NCBI RefSeq assembly: GCF_028765165.1
Contig: NZ_JARADB010000006.1
Location: forward strand, 62,001-126,000
Direction of reading: 5' to 3'
Length of the DNA: 64,000 nucleotides
From: Paenibacillus sp. MAHUQ-63
GTDB lineage: Bacteria; Bacillota; Bacilli; Paenibacillales; NBRC-103111
Of the stretch, positions 31,603-40,950 are shown piece by piece (position 1 is the stretch's first letter; every line of letters begins with the position of its first letter). Position numbers and translations under genes: made by a program. The notes under the pieces were generated by a model. The model saw nothing but the letters and a program-made list of their open reading frames with translations, did not search any database and was not told the origin of the DNA.

Positions 31603-33912
31603 CTAGCGGGCAAGCGGAACGAGCCTGCTGCCCTTAACCATGGCCCTGCCGCACAGGGGGCAGGCCTTCTCCGTTCGCCGTGCCTCCTGCGGCGAAGAGA
31701 TCCGCGACCAGGCCTTGCAGCCGGCCTGGCCGCATACCCATGCCGCGACCGACTCCGTCGCGGCGGAGCCCGCAGCAGCCGCGCGCGGCACGGCTGCCCG
31801 CACAGACACAGCCGCCGCAGGCTTGCGGCTGCTTGCCGTGTCCGCGCCAGGAAACGCGGACAGCAGGAAGCGGGAAGGCTCCGCCTTCTTCCCGCGGAAA
31901 TACGCCGGCGAGCTGATCAGCAGCTCAGCCTTGGCGCGTGTGACGGCGACGTAGGCGAGCCGCCGCTCTTCTTCAAGCGCGGCGGCGGACTTGTCGCCCC
32001 CCGCGGTGCCGGCCATCTGAATGTCGTTCAGATGGTTCGCTTCCAGGGCCGAGGCATGCGGCATGTTGCCTTCGATCGCGCAGAGCAGGTAGACGACCTT
32101 GAACTCAAGCCCCTTGGACTTGTGGATCGTCATCAGCGAGATTTTGTTCGCGGCTTGATCTTTGGGCATCGCGCTCAGCTCTGTGCGTTTTTCTGCGACT
32201 TCATGGATAAAATAAAGAAATTGCTCCACCGTGTCGAACCGCTTGGCGGAGGACTCCAGTTCATCCAGAGTTTCCTTCAGCATTTCCCGGTGATGCGTCA
32301 GCTTGCTGCGCTTGTTCGTCTCTAAGAAAGCATCGTAGAAATCCTTGCGAATAGCTTGTATCGCTTCAAGCGGCTTCATCTCGGCAAGCGATTTAATGAG
32401 ACGGATGCGGCTCTTGAGCTTATCCTTCTGAAAATCTTTCAGCTGCGGCAGCCCCAGCAGGTGGATCAGCGGCCACTTTTTGGCCTGAATCGCTTCCTGC
32501 TCCTGAATAATTCGCATGCCTTGGTCACGCCCTATATATAATGAGGGTAGGATCCCCTCGATGGCTTCGAAATTGCGGCGTTCGTGGGCGATCCGCAGAT
32601 GGTCGACGATCGGCTTCACCATCCACTGCTCATAGAAGGAATCACTGGTGCCGTAATCGACAAAAGGCAAGTTGTGCAGAATCAGCTGTTCGACGATAGC
32701 TCTGGCGTTGCTCTGCGTCCGGTATAGAATGGCAAAATCGCCGTAAGAGAAGCCGCCGTCCGCGACCTTGATCCGCAGATCGTTAATAAGCCAATCGGCC
32801 TCATCGTCGCTGCTTGCGGGCCTCACGTACATCGGCTTCGTTTCGCTTTGCTTGGTGGCCAGGAGCGTTTTGTTTTTGCGCTGAACGTTATGCTTGATAA
32901 TGGCATTGCCCAGTCCGACGATGCTTGACGTTGACCGGTAGTTAATATCGAGCGTGATCGTCTTCGCTGCGGGGTACTGCTCGTGGAATTGCAAAATAAA
33001 CGCATTACGCGCCCCGTTGAACGAATAAATCGTCTGGTCGTCATCGCCGACAACCATTAAGTTTTGATGATTTTGCGCAATCATTTGGATGATCGCATAC
33101 TGCACCGTATTCGTATCCTGAAACTCGTCGACGCTGATATAGGTGAATTTACGCTCAAGTGACCGCAAAATATCCGCATTTTCCTTCAACAGCCGGTAAG
33201 CAAGGAGAAGAATATCGTCGAAATCGATTTTCATTTGTTCCATCTTCCATTGTTCGTACTGCAGGAAAATTCGTTTCATCTCCTGATCCTCTTCGGTCTC
33301 CTCGGGGAGGTCGTCGACTTCGATCAGCTGCATTTTGTAGGAGGACAGCATGGAGATCAGCACCTCGGGCTGGTAGGCATCCTGCAATCCCATGCTCAGC
33401 ATGATTCGTTTGAAAACGATCTGCTGAAAGCGGCTGTCGCTCAGAATGTCTTGTTGAAACCCGTTCATCCGCAGAAGGCGGAGGCAGAAGGCGTGGAACG
33501 TCCGAACCTGCATCGTCTGAGCCGCCTGGGCGTCCAAGCCCGGCAAAGAAGCGAGCCGTTCCCGCATTTCTTCGGCGGCTTTCTTCGAGAACGTGATGAG
33601 CAGCACATTCGACGGATGGACCCGGTGAACCCGCAGCAGATAGGCTACCCGGCACACCAGCACCGTCGTCTTCCCGGAGCCGGCTCCGGCTAGGGTCAGA
33701 AGCGGGCCTTTGAAATGGCGCACAGCCTGTACTTGCGCTTCATTCAGCAGGATTCGATGGCGCTCCAAATCGCGGAAAAAATAAGCATCCCGGTCCGCAT
33801 CAGGCACAAAATCCGAGCTATTCGACAATACGGCCATCCGGGCATGCGGAATCGCTCGTTCTGTGGCGGGTTTAGCGCCTAACGGGGTGGGGTAAATAGT
33901 AAGAGAGTTCAT
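31603..33912 (-). CDS. UvrD/Rep-family ATP-dependent helicase with C-terminal zinc ribbon (YjcD-like)
   Basis: A 769-residue superfamily 1A DNA helicase. Walker A is LAGAGSGKTT at about residues 73-82, motif II/Walker B VDEFQDTN, motif III GDDDQTIYSFNGA, motif IV INYRS, motif V THKSKGLEF and motif VI AYVAVTRAK. After about residue 690 comes an Ala/Pro-rich linker and a short ribbon with CGQAGC and CPLCGR pairs, likely binding one zinc. It resembles B. subtilis YjcD rather than PcrA. Start choice: AGGTGA stands 5 bases before the ATG at 33912; the ATG at 33930 has a poorer site. It is divergent from the YihY gene. Confidence 0.9.
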   Translation of the reverse strand: MNSLTIYPTPLGAKPATERAIPHARMAVLSNSSDFVPDADRDAYFFRDLERHRILLNEAQVQAVRHFKGPLLTLAGAGSGKTTVLVCRVAYLLRVHRVHPSNVLLITFSKKAAEEMRERLASLPGLDAQAAQTMQVRTFHAFCLRLLRMNGFQQDILSDSRFQQIVFKRIMLSMGLQDAYQPEVLISMLSSYKMQLIEVDDLPEETEEDQEMKRIFLQYEQWKMEQMKIDFDDILLLAYRLLKENADILRSLERKFTYISVDEFQDTNTVQYAIIQMIAQNHQNLMVVGDDDQTIYSFNGARNAFILQFHEQYPAAKTITLDINYRSTSSIVGLGNAIIKHNVQRKNKTLLATKQSETKPMYVRPASSDDEADWLINDLRIKVADGGFSYGDFAILYRTQSNARAIVEQLILHNLPFVDYGTSDSFYEQWMVKPIVDHLRIAHERRNFEAIEGILPSLYIGRDQGMRIIQEQEAIQAKKWPLIHLLGLPQLKDFQKDKLKSRIRLIKSLAEMKPLEAIQAIRKDFYDAFLETNKRSKLTHHREMLKETLDELESSAKRFDTVEQFLYFIHEVAEKRTELSAMPKDQAANKISLMTIHKSKGLEFKVVYLLCAIEGNMPHASALEANHLNDIQMAGTAGGDKSAAALEEERRLAYVAVTRAKAELLISSPAYFRGKKAEPSRFLLSAFPGADTASSRKPAAAVSVRAAVPRAAAAGSAATESVAAWVCGQAGCKAWSRISSPQEARRTEKACPLCGRAMVKGSRLVPLAR

Positions 33913-33990
33913 GGTTATCACCTGTTTCATGGCATGACTGAACTACCTATTTTATCACAATTCCTGTGCAAAGAAAGGACAAGTCCGCTT

Positions 33991-34839
33991 ATGGGTAAAT
34001 CTAACTTGAAATTGCTCTGGCAGCAATTCCAGAAGCACGACGCCACGGGACTCGCTGCGCAGTGCGCCTATTATTTTTTACTGTCGCTGTTCCCGTTCCT
34101 GCTGTTTATTCTAAGCTTGCTCGCCTACCTGCCGTTCTCCTCGAACGATGTCGTCTTGCTGATCAAGGAATATATCCCGGGTGCCGTCTCCTCCTGGCTG
34201 GAAGAAACGCTCAGCAGCCTGCTCGATGTGAAAAGGGGCGGCACGCTGTCCTTCGGGCTCATACTCGCATTGGTGAGCGCCAGCGCGGCCATGAACGCCA
34301 TCGTCATTGCCGTGAACAAAGCGTACGGACTGCCGGAGCGCAAAAGCTTCATACACTCGCGCTTCCTCGCGGTTATGCTTACTTTGGGCATGCTGATCGT
34401 CATCGCCTCTGCGCTCGTTCTAAGCGTGTTCGGGCACTGGATCGGGGATTGGGTGCAGGCGCATGTCCATACCGCGTCGACCATGGTGAACCTGTGGAAC
34501 AAAATCCGCTGGGTGGTGAACTTTATCATTTTGTTCATCGTGTTCACAGGCATCTATTACATAGCTCCCAATACCTGCTTAACGTGCAAAAGTGTGCTCC
34601 CTGGGGCTTTATTCGCCTCTCTCGGGTGGCAGGGGACGTCGTTCGGCTTCTCCTTCTATGTTAATAATTTTACGAATTATAGTGCGACTTACGGCAGCGT
34701 CGGGGGCATTATCGTTCTGATGACGTGGTTCTATATATCGGCCTTGCTGATTATTATCGGGGGAGAGATCAACGCTTTGCGGCATGTGAAAAGCCAGGAG
34801 CACATTCATGTGATCCCGGTGGATAAATATATTCGGTAA
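33991..34839 (+). CDS. YihY/BrkB-family membrane protein
   Basis: A 282-residue membrane protein with six or seven helices of the YihY/UPF0761 family, once mislabelled ribonuclease BN. Signatures are GLAAQCAYYFLLSLFPFLLF near the N-terminus, PERKSFIHSRFLAVMLTLGM in the middle, and YSATYGSVGGIIVLMTWFYI near residue 240. Molecular role unknown. Start choice: AAAGGA lies 12 bases before the ATG at 33991; the frame extends to 33934, where translation would overlap the divergent helicase promoter. It is convergent with uvsE, 11 bases apart. Confidence 0.88.
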   Translation: MGKSNLKLLWQQFQKHDATGLAAQCAYYFLLSLFPFLLFILSLLAYLPFSSNDVVLLIKEYIPGAVSSWLEETLSSLLDVKRGGTLSFGLILALVSASAAMNAIVIAVNKAYGLPERKSFIHSRFLAVMLTLGMLIVIASALVLSVFGHWIGDWVQAHVHTASTMVNLWNKIRWVVNFIILFIVFTGIYYIAPNTCLTCKSVLPGALFASLGWQGTSFGFSFYVNNFTNYSATYGSVGGIIVLMTWFYISALLIIIGGEINALRHVKSQEHIHVIPVDKYIR

Positions 34840-34850
34840 AACGGATCCGG

Positions 34851-35807
34851 CTACCATGTCAGAACGCCTCCGTCAAGCCGCTTCATGCCGCGAACCTTGC
34901 TGAGGTCCTCGGCAAGCTTGAACAAGGCGAGATCCTTCATCTTCGCCTCGATCATGACATCGATACGGTCCAGACCGGCTTCCTTACAACTTTTCAAGAA
35001 AGTGATAAGCATCTCGGGCTCGATATAATCGGCGTGCGAACGGAACTCCTTCGTTTCCTTCGGGGATTTGGGCGAGGAGACATGAATTTTCATCGGGAGG
35101 CCGCTCCATGTTGCGGCAATCTCCGGCAGCAATTCCTGCGGCGAAGCCTCCGAAGGGTTGCACCAGTCGTGGTGCAGGTCCAGCATGCAGGGACGCCCCA
35201 GCTTCCGGGCCACGGCGAGCGTTTCCGCCAAGGTGTAAGTTTTGTCGTCATTCTCGAAGGTGAGCCGCTGCATGATGGACTCCGGCACTTCCGGGATCTT
35301 GGCGTACAGCCGCTCCGTCGCCGCCACCTTGTCGCCGTATACGCCGCCGACGTGAATATTGATGATCGCGGACTCGTCCAGCCCCATGCCGTCAAGGATG
35401 GCGGCGTGGTAGCGCAGATCCTGAATCGCCGCGGCAACGACCGAATCGCTTCCGTTCAGAAGCGTAAACTGGTTCGGATGCATGCTGAGGCGGATGTCAT
35501 GCGCCTTGGCATAATCGCCGAGCTGCTTGAGCTCGGTGCGGTACTCGGCCGCCACATCGATCTGCACGTCCGGGTGCGTAGCTAACGGGATCAGCGACGA
35601 GGACAAGCGGAACAGACGGATGCCATGCGCGGCATTGTAGTATAGAATGCGCCGTGTGGCCTCGAGGTTTTTGCGTCCGATGTCGATGGCCCGCTGCATG
35701 GCCTCCTCGCGGGGACGCTGGGAGAACAGCTTGTACGTGAAGGTGGAGCTGGGGGTGTTATGATAAATCGCGAGAGCGATGGATACGAATCCGAGCCGGA
35801 TGATCAT
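34851..35807 (-). CDS. uvsE: UV damage endonuclease UvsE
   Basis: A 318-residue TIM-barrel endonuclease that nicks DNA 5' to UV photoproducts as an alternative to the Uvr excision pathway. The family pattern is clear: RLGFVSIALAI at the start, then YYNAAHGIRLFRLSSSLIPL, RLSMHPNQFTLLN, INIHVGGVYGDK, TFENDD and LDLHHDWCNP, which hold the His, Glu and Asp metal ligands. UvsE is common in spore formers and protects spore DNA. GGGAGG stands before the ATG. It lies downstream of, but is separated by a terminator from, the pyruvate kinase gene. Confidence 0.94.
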   Translation of the reverse strand: MIIRLGFVSIALAIYHNTPSSTFTYKLFSQRPREEAMQRAIDIGRKNLEATRRILYYNAAHGIRLFRLSSSLIPLATHPDVQIDVAAEYRTELKQLGDYAKAHDIRLSMHPNQFTLLNGSDSVVAAAIQDLRYHAAILDGMGLDESAIINIHVGGVYGDKVAATERLYAKIPEVPESIMQRLTFENDDKTYTLAETLAVARKLGRPCMLDLHHDWCNPSEASPQELLPEIAATWSGLPMKIHVSSPKSPKETKEFRSHADYIEPEMLITFLKSCKEAGLDRIDVMIEAKMKDLALFKLAEDLSKVRGMKRLDGGVLTW

Positions 35808-35891
35808 GGAACAGAACCTCCCGTTATGATGTAGCTATACAGTTAATGTACCCCCTGCATGCGGTTTTCAGGCAAAGGCCGCACCACGAAC

Positions 35892-35949
35892 AAAAACGCC
35901 CTGCAAGGGGGCGGCCGGGTTATAACCGGCGCCCATCATGCAAGGCGTC
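35892..35949 (-). terminator. Terminator of the pyruvate kinase gene
   Basis: On the minus strand ACGCCTTGCA pairs with TGCAGGGCGT around an inner CCGGTTATAACCGG hairpin, followed by UUUUU. Confidence 0.8.
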
Positions 35950-36001
35950 CAATCCGATCTAGATCTTCTTTCCCTTAGCTTCAGGGAACTTCAGTCGAAC
36001 G

Positions 36002-37414
36002 TTACACCCGCTCAACCTTCAACAGGTTGGTCGTTCCCGACTTCCCGACCGGCACACCGGCGGAAACGACGGTCAGATCTCCCTGCTTCACATAGCCGAG
36101 CTTCTCCGCCAGCCCGATCGCCGTGCGGATCATCGCGTCCGTCGACTCGCAGAATTCGCCGCGAATCGGGATGACGCCCTGCACCATGCTCAGCAGGTTG
36201 ATCGCGGACTCGCTCGCCGTCACGGCGATAATCGGCGCTTCCGGACGGTACTTGGCGATCATCCGCGCTGTGAAGCCGCTCTCCGTCGGCGTTAGAATCG
36301 CCGCCGCCTTCAGTTTGTTAGCGGATGATACGACCGCTTGGCACAGGACTTCCGTCACTTCGTTGTTGGATTGCAGCTGTGCGTCAACGAGAGAGCTGCG
36401 CTCCATCGTTTGCTCCACGCGCTCGGCAATCGTCGCCATCATCGTCACGGACTCAACAGGGTATTTGCCCGCCGCAGTCTCGCCGGACAGCATGACCATG
36501 TCGCTGCCGTCCAGTACGGCATTCGCAACGTCGCTCACTTCGGCGCGTGTCGGACGCGGATTCCGCTGCATGGAATCAAGCATTTGCGTCGCCGTAATAA
36601 CCGGCTTGCCGGCCAGGTTGCACGCGCGGATCATATCCTTCTGAGCGATCGGAACTTCCTCCGTCGGAATCTCCACACCGAGATCACCCCTCGCGACCAT
36701 GATGCCGTCGGAAGCTTCCAGGATGGAAGCGAAATTGGTCATGCCTTCTTCGTTCTCGATTTTCGAAATGATCGGCGTAGCTCCCGCGCCATGCTGCTCC
36801 AGGATGCCGCGTACCTCTTGAACGTCGTTCCCGTTGCGGACGAAGGACATCGCGATAATGGAGATGTTCTCTTCGATCCCGAATTTGATGTGCATCACGT
36901 CGCGTTCAGTTACCCCTGGCAGGGACGTGCGAACGCCGGGCAGATTGACACCTTTGCGCTGCTTCAGAACGCTGTTGTTCAATACGGTACAGATCACTTC
37001 CGTGCCGTCAATCGTTTCAACGCGCAGCTCGATCGAGCCGTCATCAATCAGCACAAGGTTGCCTGGCTGTACGTCCTGCGGAAGCCCAGGATAATTCACG
37101 GCAACGCGGCTGCCGTCTCCGACGATCTGCTCGGTCGTAAGGACGAGGCGGTCACCGGTTTTCAAGTCATAAGAAGCATCCTTCAGTTGGCCGATGCGGA
37201 TCTCCGGTCCTTTGATATCCATCAGAATCGGAACGACAACACCGAGCTCGGATGCCGCTTGACGCACGCGTTGAATGCGCCCGCGGTGCTCATCCAAATC
37301 GCCATGCGCCATATTCAAACGGGCAACACTCATACCGGCGCGAATTAATTCCTTAAGTGTAGGGACGGAATCGCAAGCAGGTCCCATGGTGCAAATGATT
37401 TTCGTTTTACGCAT
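36002..37414 (-). CDS. pyk: Pyruvate kinase, short form
   Basis: A 470-residue enzyme that converts phosphoenolpyruvate and ADP to pyruvate and ATP. Signatures are KIICTMGPACDS at the start, ARLNMAHGD, DIKGPEIRIGQL, and the active-site segment around ISKIENEEGM, followed by MVARGDLGVEIP. The chain ends after the C-terminal allosteric domain; it lacks the extra PEP-utiliser-like domain found in many Bacillus enzymes of about 585 residues. With no pfkA next to it, this is probably a second, stand-alone pyruvate kinase; the main copy would lie elsewhere. AAAGGAAG precedes the ATG. Confidence 0.95.
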   Translation of the reverse strand: MRKTKIICTMGPACDSVPTLKELIRAGMSVARLNMAHGDLDEHRGRIQRVRQAASELGVVVPILMDIKGPEIRIGQLKDASYDLKTGDRLVLTTEQIVGDGSRVAVNYPGLPQDVQPGNLVLIDDGSIELRVETIDGTEVICTVLNNSVLKQRKGVNLPGVRTSLPGVTERDVMHIKFGIEENISIIAMSFVRNGNDVQEVRGILEQHGAGATPIISKIENEEGMTNFASILEASDGIMVARGDLGVEIPTEEVPIAQKDMIRACNLAGKPVITATQMLDSMQRNPRPTRAEVSDVANAVLDGSDMVMLSGETAAGKYPVESVTMMATIAERVEQTMERSSLVDAQLQSNNEVTEVLCQAVVSSANKLKAAAILTPTESGFTARMIAKYRPEAPIIAVTASESAINLLSMVQGVIPIRGEFCESTDAMIRTAIGLAEKLGYVKQGDLTVVSAGVPVGKSGTTNLLKVERV

Positions 37415-37492
37415 TGTACAGGACTTCCTTTCATCATGGACAAATCAATTTTGGCTTCATTATATGCCTAATTTCGACAAACTTCTATGAAA

Positions 37493-37515
37493 TATAGTAT
37501 TCTATATGTACTATA
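37493..37515 (+). promoter_or_regulatory. Inverted repeat in front of the AraC-type gene
   Basis: TATAGTA (37493-37499) and TACTATA (37509-37515) are perfect inverted repeats 9 bases apart, 20 bases before the AraC-type start, a good place for autoregulation. Confidence 0.35.
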
Positions 37516-37534
37516 GTATGTGGGTGATTCAAGG

Positions 37535-38317
37535 ATGAAGCTTACAAGCTTTACTTATGACAAGAGCAGCAATTGGTATTCGGAAGCGCAGGAGGGGGCG
37601 GCGGATTGGACGCTTGTCCTTGTTACTTACGGGCGCTGTGTATATTGGATCGAAGAGAAGAAGCAGGTGCTGGAGAAGGGGCAGTGGCTGCTTATACCGA
37701 GCCGGACGGCCTACTACGGCAGAAGCGTTCCGACGATGCTGCATGAGAAATATGTTGTCCGGTTTATGCCGGAAGCCGCCGAGGCCGCTTTCCCGCTGCT
37801 TCAGGGTACGGGCTTCGCCAGCCGTATAACGGGCAAGTACGAACTCATTGTGGACCGCTTGCGCCATATGCACCAGCAATGGCAGGACGAACAGCCCTAT
37901 TATCAGGCGCTGTGCGAAGCGCTGTTAACAGAGCTGTTCGTTTATTTACACCGGGAGTGGGATAAGGAGGACGTGCCGGGCGTCACCTCGCAGCTGGTCG
38001 AGCAGATGAAAGGTTATATCCAGAATCACTACCGGGAACATGTGACCAAGGAGGAGCTGGGTGCCTGCATCAACCGTTCGCCGAATTATGCGGCCACCTT
38101 GTTTCGCAAAGCGACCGGCCAGACGATCAGTGAATTCGTGCATGTTTCCCGGATCAAAACCGCCATTTACATGCTCAAGCATTCGGCGTTGACGGTATCC
38201 GAAATCTCTGAATTCATCGGATATAACGATCCGTCCTATTTCTACCGTGTGTTTCGAAGGATGACGGGTCTGGTGCCGACCGATTTGGTTTCCGACCGCG
38301 AGACCGTTCGCAAGTAA
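37535..38317 (+). CDS. AraC-family transcriptional regulator
   Basis: A 260-residue regulator with an N-terminal cupin-type domain (about 1-130; WTLVLVTYGRCVYWIEEKKQ is typical) and paired HTH motifs at about 160-255, with NRSPNYAATLFRKATGQTIS and the signature FIGYNDPSYFYRVFRRMTG. The start is ATG 37535, 7 bases after GGGTGA; a GTG at 37520 is possible. The target is unclear because the flanking genes, pyruvate kinase (divergent) and a DUF3105 protein (convergent), suggest no pathway. Sugar or cell-wall signals are common inputs for this family. Confidence 0.85.
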   Translation: MKLTSFTYDKSSNWYSEAQEGAADWTLVLVTYGRCVYWIEEKKQVLEKGQWLLIPSRTAYYGRSVPTMLHEKYVVRFMPEAAEAAFPLLQGTGFASRITGKYELIVDRLRHMHQQWQDEQPYYQALCEALLTELFVYLHREWDKEDVPGVTSQLVEQMKGYIQNHYREHVTKEELGACINRSPNYAATLFRKATGQTISEFVHVSRIKTAIYMLKHSALTVSEISEFIGYNDPSYFYRVFRRMTGLVPTDLVSDRETVRK

Positions 38318-38324
38318 CCTTCGC

Positions 38325-39056
38325 TTACATTGTTCCCCCGCCGCGCCGCACTTCGGAAGGAATCTTCTCAGGCCCGTTGTCGATGTTCTGGTAAATGAAA
38401 GTGCCGACGCTGGCCTCGTCGAACTTCGGTAGCTGCATCGTCTTGGTCCATGCCGTGACGACAACCTCCATGTCCTTCGGCACGTCCGGATTCGCAACGG
38501 CTAATACACCCGCCCCTGCTTTCTTGAAATGACTCAAATACGCCAGCTTATCCTGAAGCTCCTTAGGAGCATCGGGATGGAAATATAGAATAATATCGCC
38601 GTGCTCCAGATTATGGACGAGCATCGCGTAGGTCGGACGCTCTGTGTAAAATCCGAATTTCAAATCATGCGGGCTGTGCGTACCCGAGGTCGGAATGGTC
38701 ATCTCGTAGCTTAGCATGTCTTCGCTATGGTCCCGGCCGTAGTCTTTATCCGTTGTGACTTGGATAGGCGCATTATAGTTCAGCTTCTCGACACTGTATT
38801 TGCTGGAGGAGTATTGAATCAATGAGGTCCCAAACGAACAAATGGACAGGATGAGAAGCGTGTGAGAGAGAATCAGCCAGGTTTTAAGCTTTTTCTGCAG
38901 CGTTTGCTTTTCCGCTTTCTTCAGCTTGCTTGTGTTGGCTTTGCGCGTCTTAGCGGCAAATACGTAGCCGATAACGGCCAAAATGAAAAGGGCCAGCCCG
39001 ATGTAGAGCAAGATGGCTATAACGCCGGACCCGTCCTGCAGCGTGGAGTGTTCCAT
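38325..39056 (-). CDS. DUF3105 membrane protein
   Basis: A 243-residue protein with two N-terminal helices (about 11-33 and 58-80) and a soluble outer domain of the DUF3105 family, recognised from EMTIPTSGTHSP followed by VHNLEHGDIILYF and a late VVVTAWTKTM strand. The conserved His residues in THSP and HNLEHG suggest a metal site, as an inference. DUF3105 has no agreed function. AAAGGAG lies 12 bases before the ATG. Its stop lies 7 bases from that of the convergent AraC gene, so no room is left for a terminator. Confidence 0.82.
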   Translation of the reverse strand: MEHSTLQDGSGVIAILLYIGLALFILAVIGYVFAAKTRKANTSKLKKAEKQTLQKKLKTWLILSHTLLILSICSFGTSLIQYSSSKYSVEKLNYNAPIQVTTDKDYGRDHSEDMLSYEMTIPTSGTHSPHDLKFGFYTERPTYAMLVHNLEHGDIILYFHPDAPKELQDKLAYLSHFKKAGAGVLAVANPDVPKDMEVVVTAWTKTMQLPKFDEASVGTFIYQNIDNGPEKIPSEVRRGGGTM

Positions 39057-39235
39057 AATAAGATGAGCTCCTTTATGAGTAATCTATTAGACACTACATA
39101 TTGTAGTTTTAAAATGAACCATAAGTCAAATGCAATATAGGGAATATACAATTTGGCATTAGGCAAAAGAGGATTACGTCGGTATATGTTGAATCATGTA
39201 ATAAAATGTCTAATTTTGTTTGCGGCGAGGGGGAA

Positions 39236-40687
39236 ATGCGTTTGTCGGATCATCTTTTGGAACTACATAGAAGAAACGGGCTGATGGTGAAGCTGCTCTG
39301 GGCATGCTTGGCGCTTGGCATGGGAGCGTCTTATCGATTGGCGGACGTGGTGCTGACGTTATTGGCATTCGGAGCGCCTATTGCGCTCGTATGCACCATT
39401 ATAATCTGGAGGAAAATCTGGATTTCTTACACGAAATACATCATTGCGATAGGCCTTAATGTGATCTCTTATTTCTTTATGGCTCATAGTACGTCGCTGT
39501 CCGGCATGCTGATTCTGTACTTAAGTTTGGCCTTGGTATCCTTGTATATGGATTTCCGTCCACTGCTGCTTACCGGTGTGATCGGGTTAGTGAACATGAA
39601 CCATTTCTGCAGCACCTTGTCAGGACCTATGGACTATATTTCAATCAATGCTTTCTATGTGCTGACGATTATCGCGCTGATCGGTCAAGGGCAGATCGGC
39701 ATGCGGATGCTGGCCAGTGTGGCTCGGAGTGCGAGGGAATCCGAAGCCTCTCGCTTGAAGACGGAACAGATGCTGGCAGGGGTGCGAACAACGACAGATG
39801 TGCTTGGGTCCTCCAGCACAACTTTGCATGAGAATGCTTCCGTTACCGGCCGCATTACAGAGGAAGTTGTTGCAGCTTTCCAGGAAATTTCGATTGGCAT
39901 CGAGTCCCAAGCTTCCTCGATTACCGATATTACATCGGCGATTCAAGAGGTGAACGAGACGGTCGAGCTGACCTCGTCCGCATCGGATACGATGAGCGGC
40001 CGGTCCCGGGATACGGCGAACATGACGAACGAAGGCAAGAACCAGATGGAGGACTTGTCGCACAAAATCAAGGACATCACGGAAATCGTCACGGAAACGT
40101 CGAGCATTATGAATGAAGTTAACGATGAAAATGTGAAAATCGGCCATATCGTCACCACGATCGCCGATATTGCCAATCAGACGAACCTGCTGTCGCTTAA
40201 CGCCTCTATTGAAGCCGCGCGCGCCGGCGAACACGGCAAGGGTTTCGCGGTCGTCGCCGGTGAAATTCGCAAGCTTGCGCAGAACGCGCATGTAGCGTCC
40301 GCCGATATCTCCGAAATTCTCGGCTCGATTCAGCAGAAGGTGGAGACAGCCGTTGCTAAGGTTGCAGCGGGTAAAACAGCGGTAGAGTCCGGCAAGAAAT
40401 CAGCGGACAGCGTGGACCTGCTGTTCGAAACCATCAACACGAACACAGCAGAAGTGATGGAGCAAGCGGAGAATTTGCAGCGCATGAATCAGCAGCTTCA
40501 GCGCTCCTCGCAGAAGGTTGCGGAGGAGATGACGTCCGTTGCAGCAATTACCGAGCAATCCGCCGCATCGGTGCAGCAAGTGCTGGCCAGCGCGGAAGTG
40601 CAGCAGAAGCGAGTGGAGGATATTGTCGACAGCATCCGGCAACTGAACGGTTTGGCGCAGGATTTGCAGCACCTGATCGAGAAATAA
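39236..40687 (+). CDS. Chemotaxis receptor-like protein with a membrane-embedded sensor
   Basis: A 483-residue protein. Residues 15-160 are about six helices with very short loops and no extracytoplasmic domain, and there is no clear HAMP domain; the rest is a methyl-accepting signalling coiled coil with the tip [20 protein letters not shown] and [18 protein letters not shown]. This layout suggests sensing within the membrane or of an internal state rather than a bound outside ligand. Start choice: a GCGAGGGGG site ends two bases before the ATG at 39236, so TTG at 39242 may be the true start. It is a single gene upstream of the TPP riboswitch. Confidence 0.88.
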   Translation: MRLSDHLLELHRRNGLMVKLLWACLALGMGASYRLADVVLTLLAFGAPIALVCTIIIWRKIWISYTKYIIAIGLNVISYFFMAHSTSLSGMLILYLSLALVSLYMDFRPLLLTGVIGLVNMNHFCSTLSGPMDYISINAFYVLTIIALIGQGQIGMRMLASVARSARESEASRLKTEQMLAGVRTTTDVLGSSSTTLHENASVTGRITEEVVAAFQEISIGIESQASSITDITSAIQEVNETVELTSSASDTMSGRSRDTANMTNEGKNQMEDLSHKIKDITEIVTETSSIMNEVNDENVKIGHIVTTIADIANQTNLLSLNASIEAARAGEHGKGFAVVAGEIRKLAQNAHVASADISEILGSIQQKVETAVAKVAAGKTAVESGKKSADSVDLLFETINTNTAEVMEQAENLQRMNQQLQRSSQKVAEEMTSVAAITEQSAASVQQVLASAEVQQKRVEDIVDSIRQLNGLAQDLQHLIEK

Positions 40688-40751
40688 AATTCGCGAAACC
40701 CATTGCCAAATACCGGAGAATGGGCTACAGTTAAGCCAAATGAATAGCAAC

Positions 40752-40893
40752 ACGGGTGCTTGATGAAGTCAGGCTGAGATAGCGGCCTTATGCCGCTGAC
40801 CGTTTAATCTGATCTGGATAATGCCAGCGTAGAGAATTCGAGTGCCTTCGTCTGCACTAATTTTATGCCTGCCGCATTCCGGCGGGCTTTTTT
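40752..40893 (+). promoter_or_regulatory. TPP (thiamine) riboswitch with terminator
   Basis: The THI element core is unmistakable: ACGGGTGC at 40752, CTGAGA at 40773, CTGACCG at 40796, and CTGATCTGGATAATGCCAGC at 40809-40828, ending AGAGAA. It is followed by a small AGTGC/GCACT hairpin at 40841-40858 and a strong terminator, GCCTGCCG-CATTC-CGGCGGGC plus six T (40867-40893). Thiamine diphosphate binding should favour the terminator and shut off the ykoEDC operon. Confidence 0.95.
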
Positions 40894-40950
40894 GCGTGTT
40901 CGCCTATCTCATTTTACATATTCGATACAAGAGAAGGAGTTGGAAAGCAG

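Noticed and set aside
36338-37348. 336-residue plus-strand ORF opposite pyruvate kinase
   Set aside because: Antisense to a highly conserved enzyme; no ribosome site or domain.
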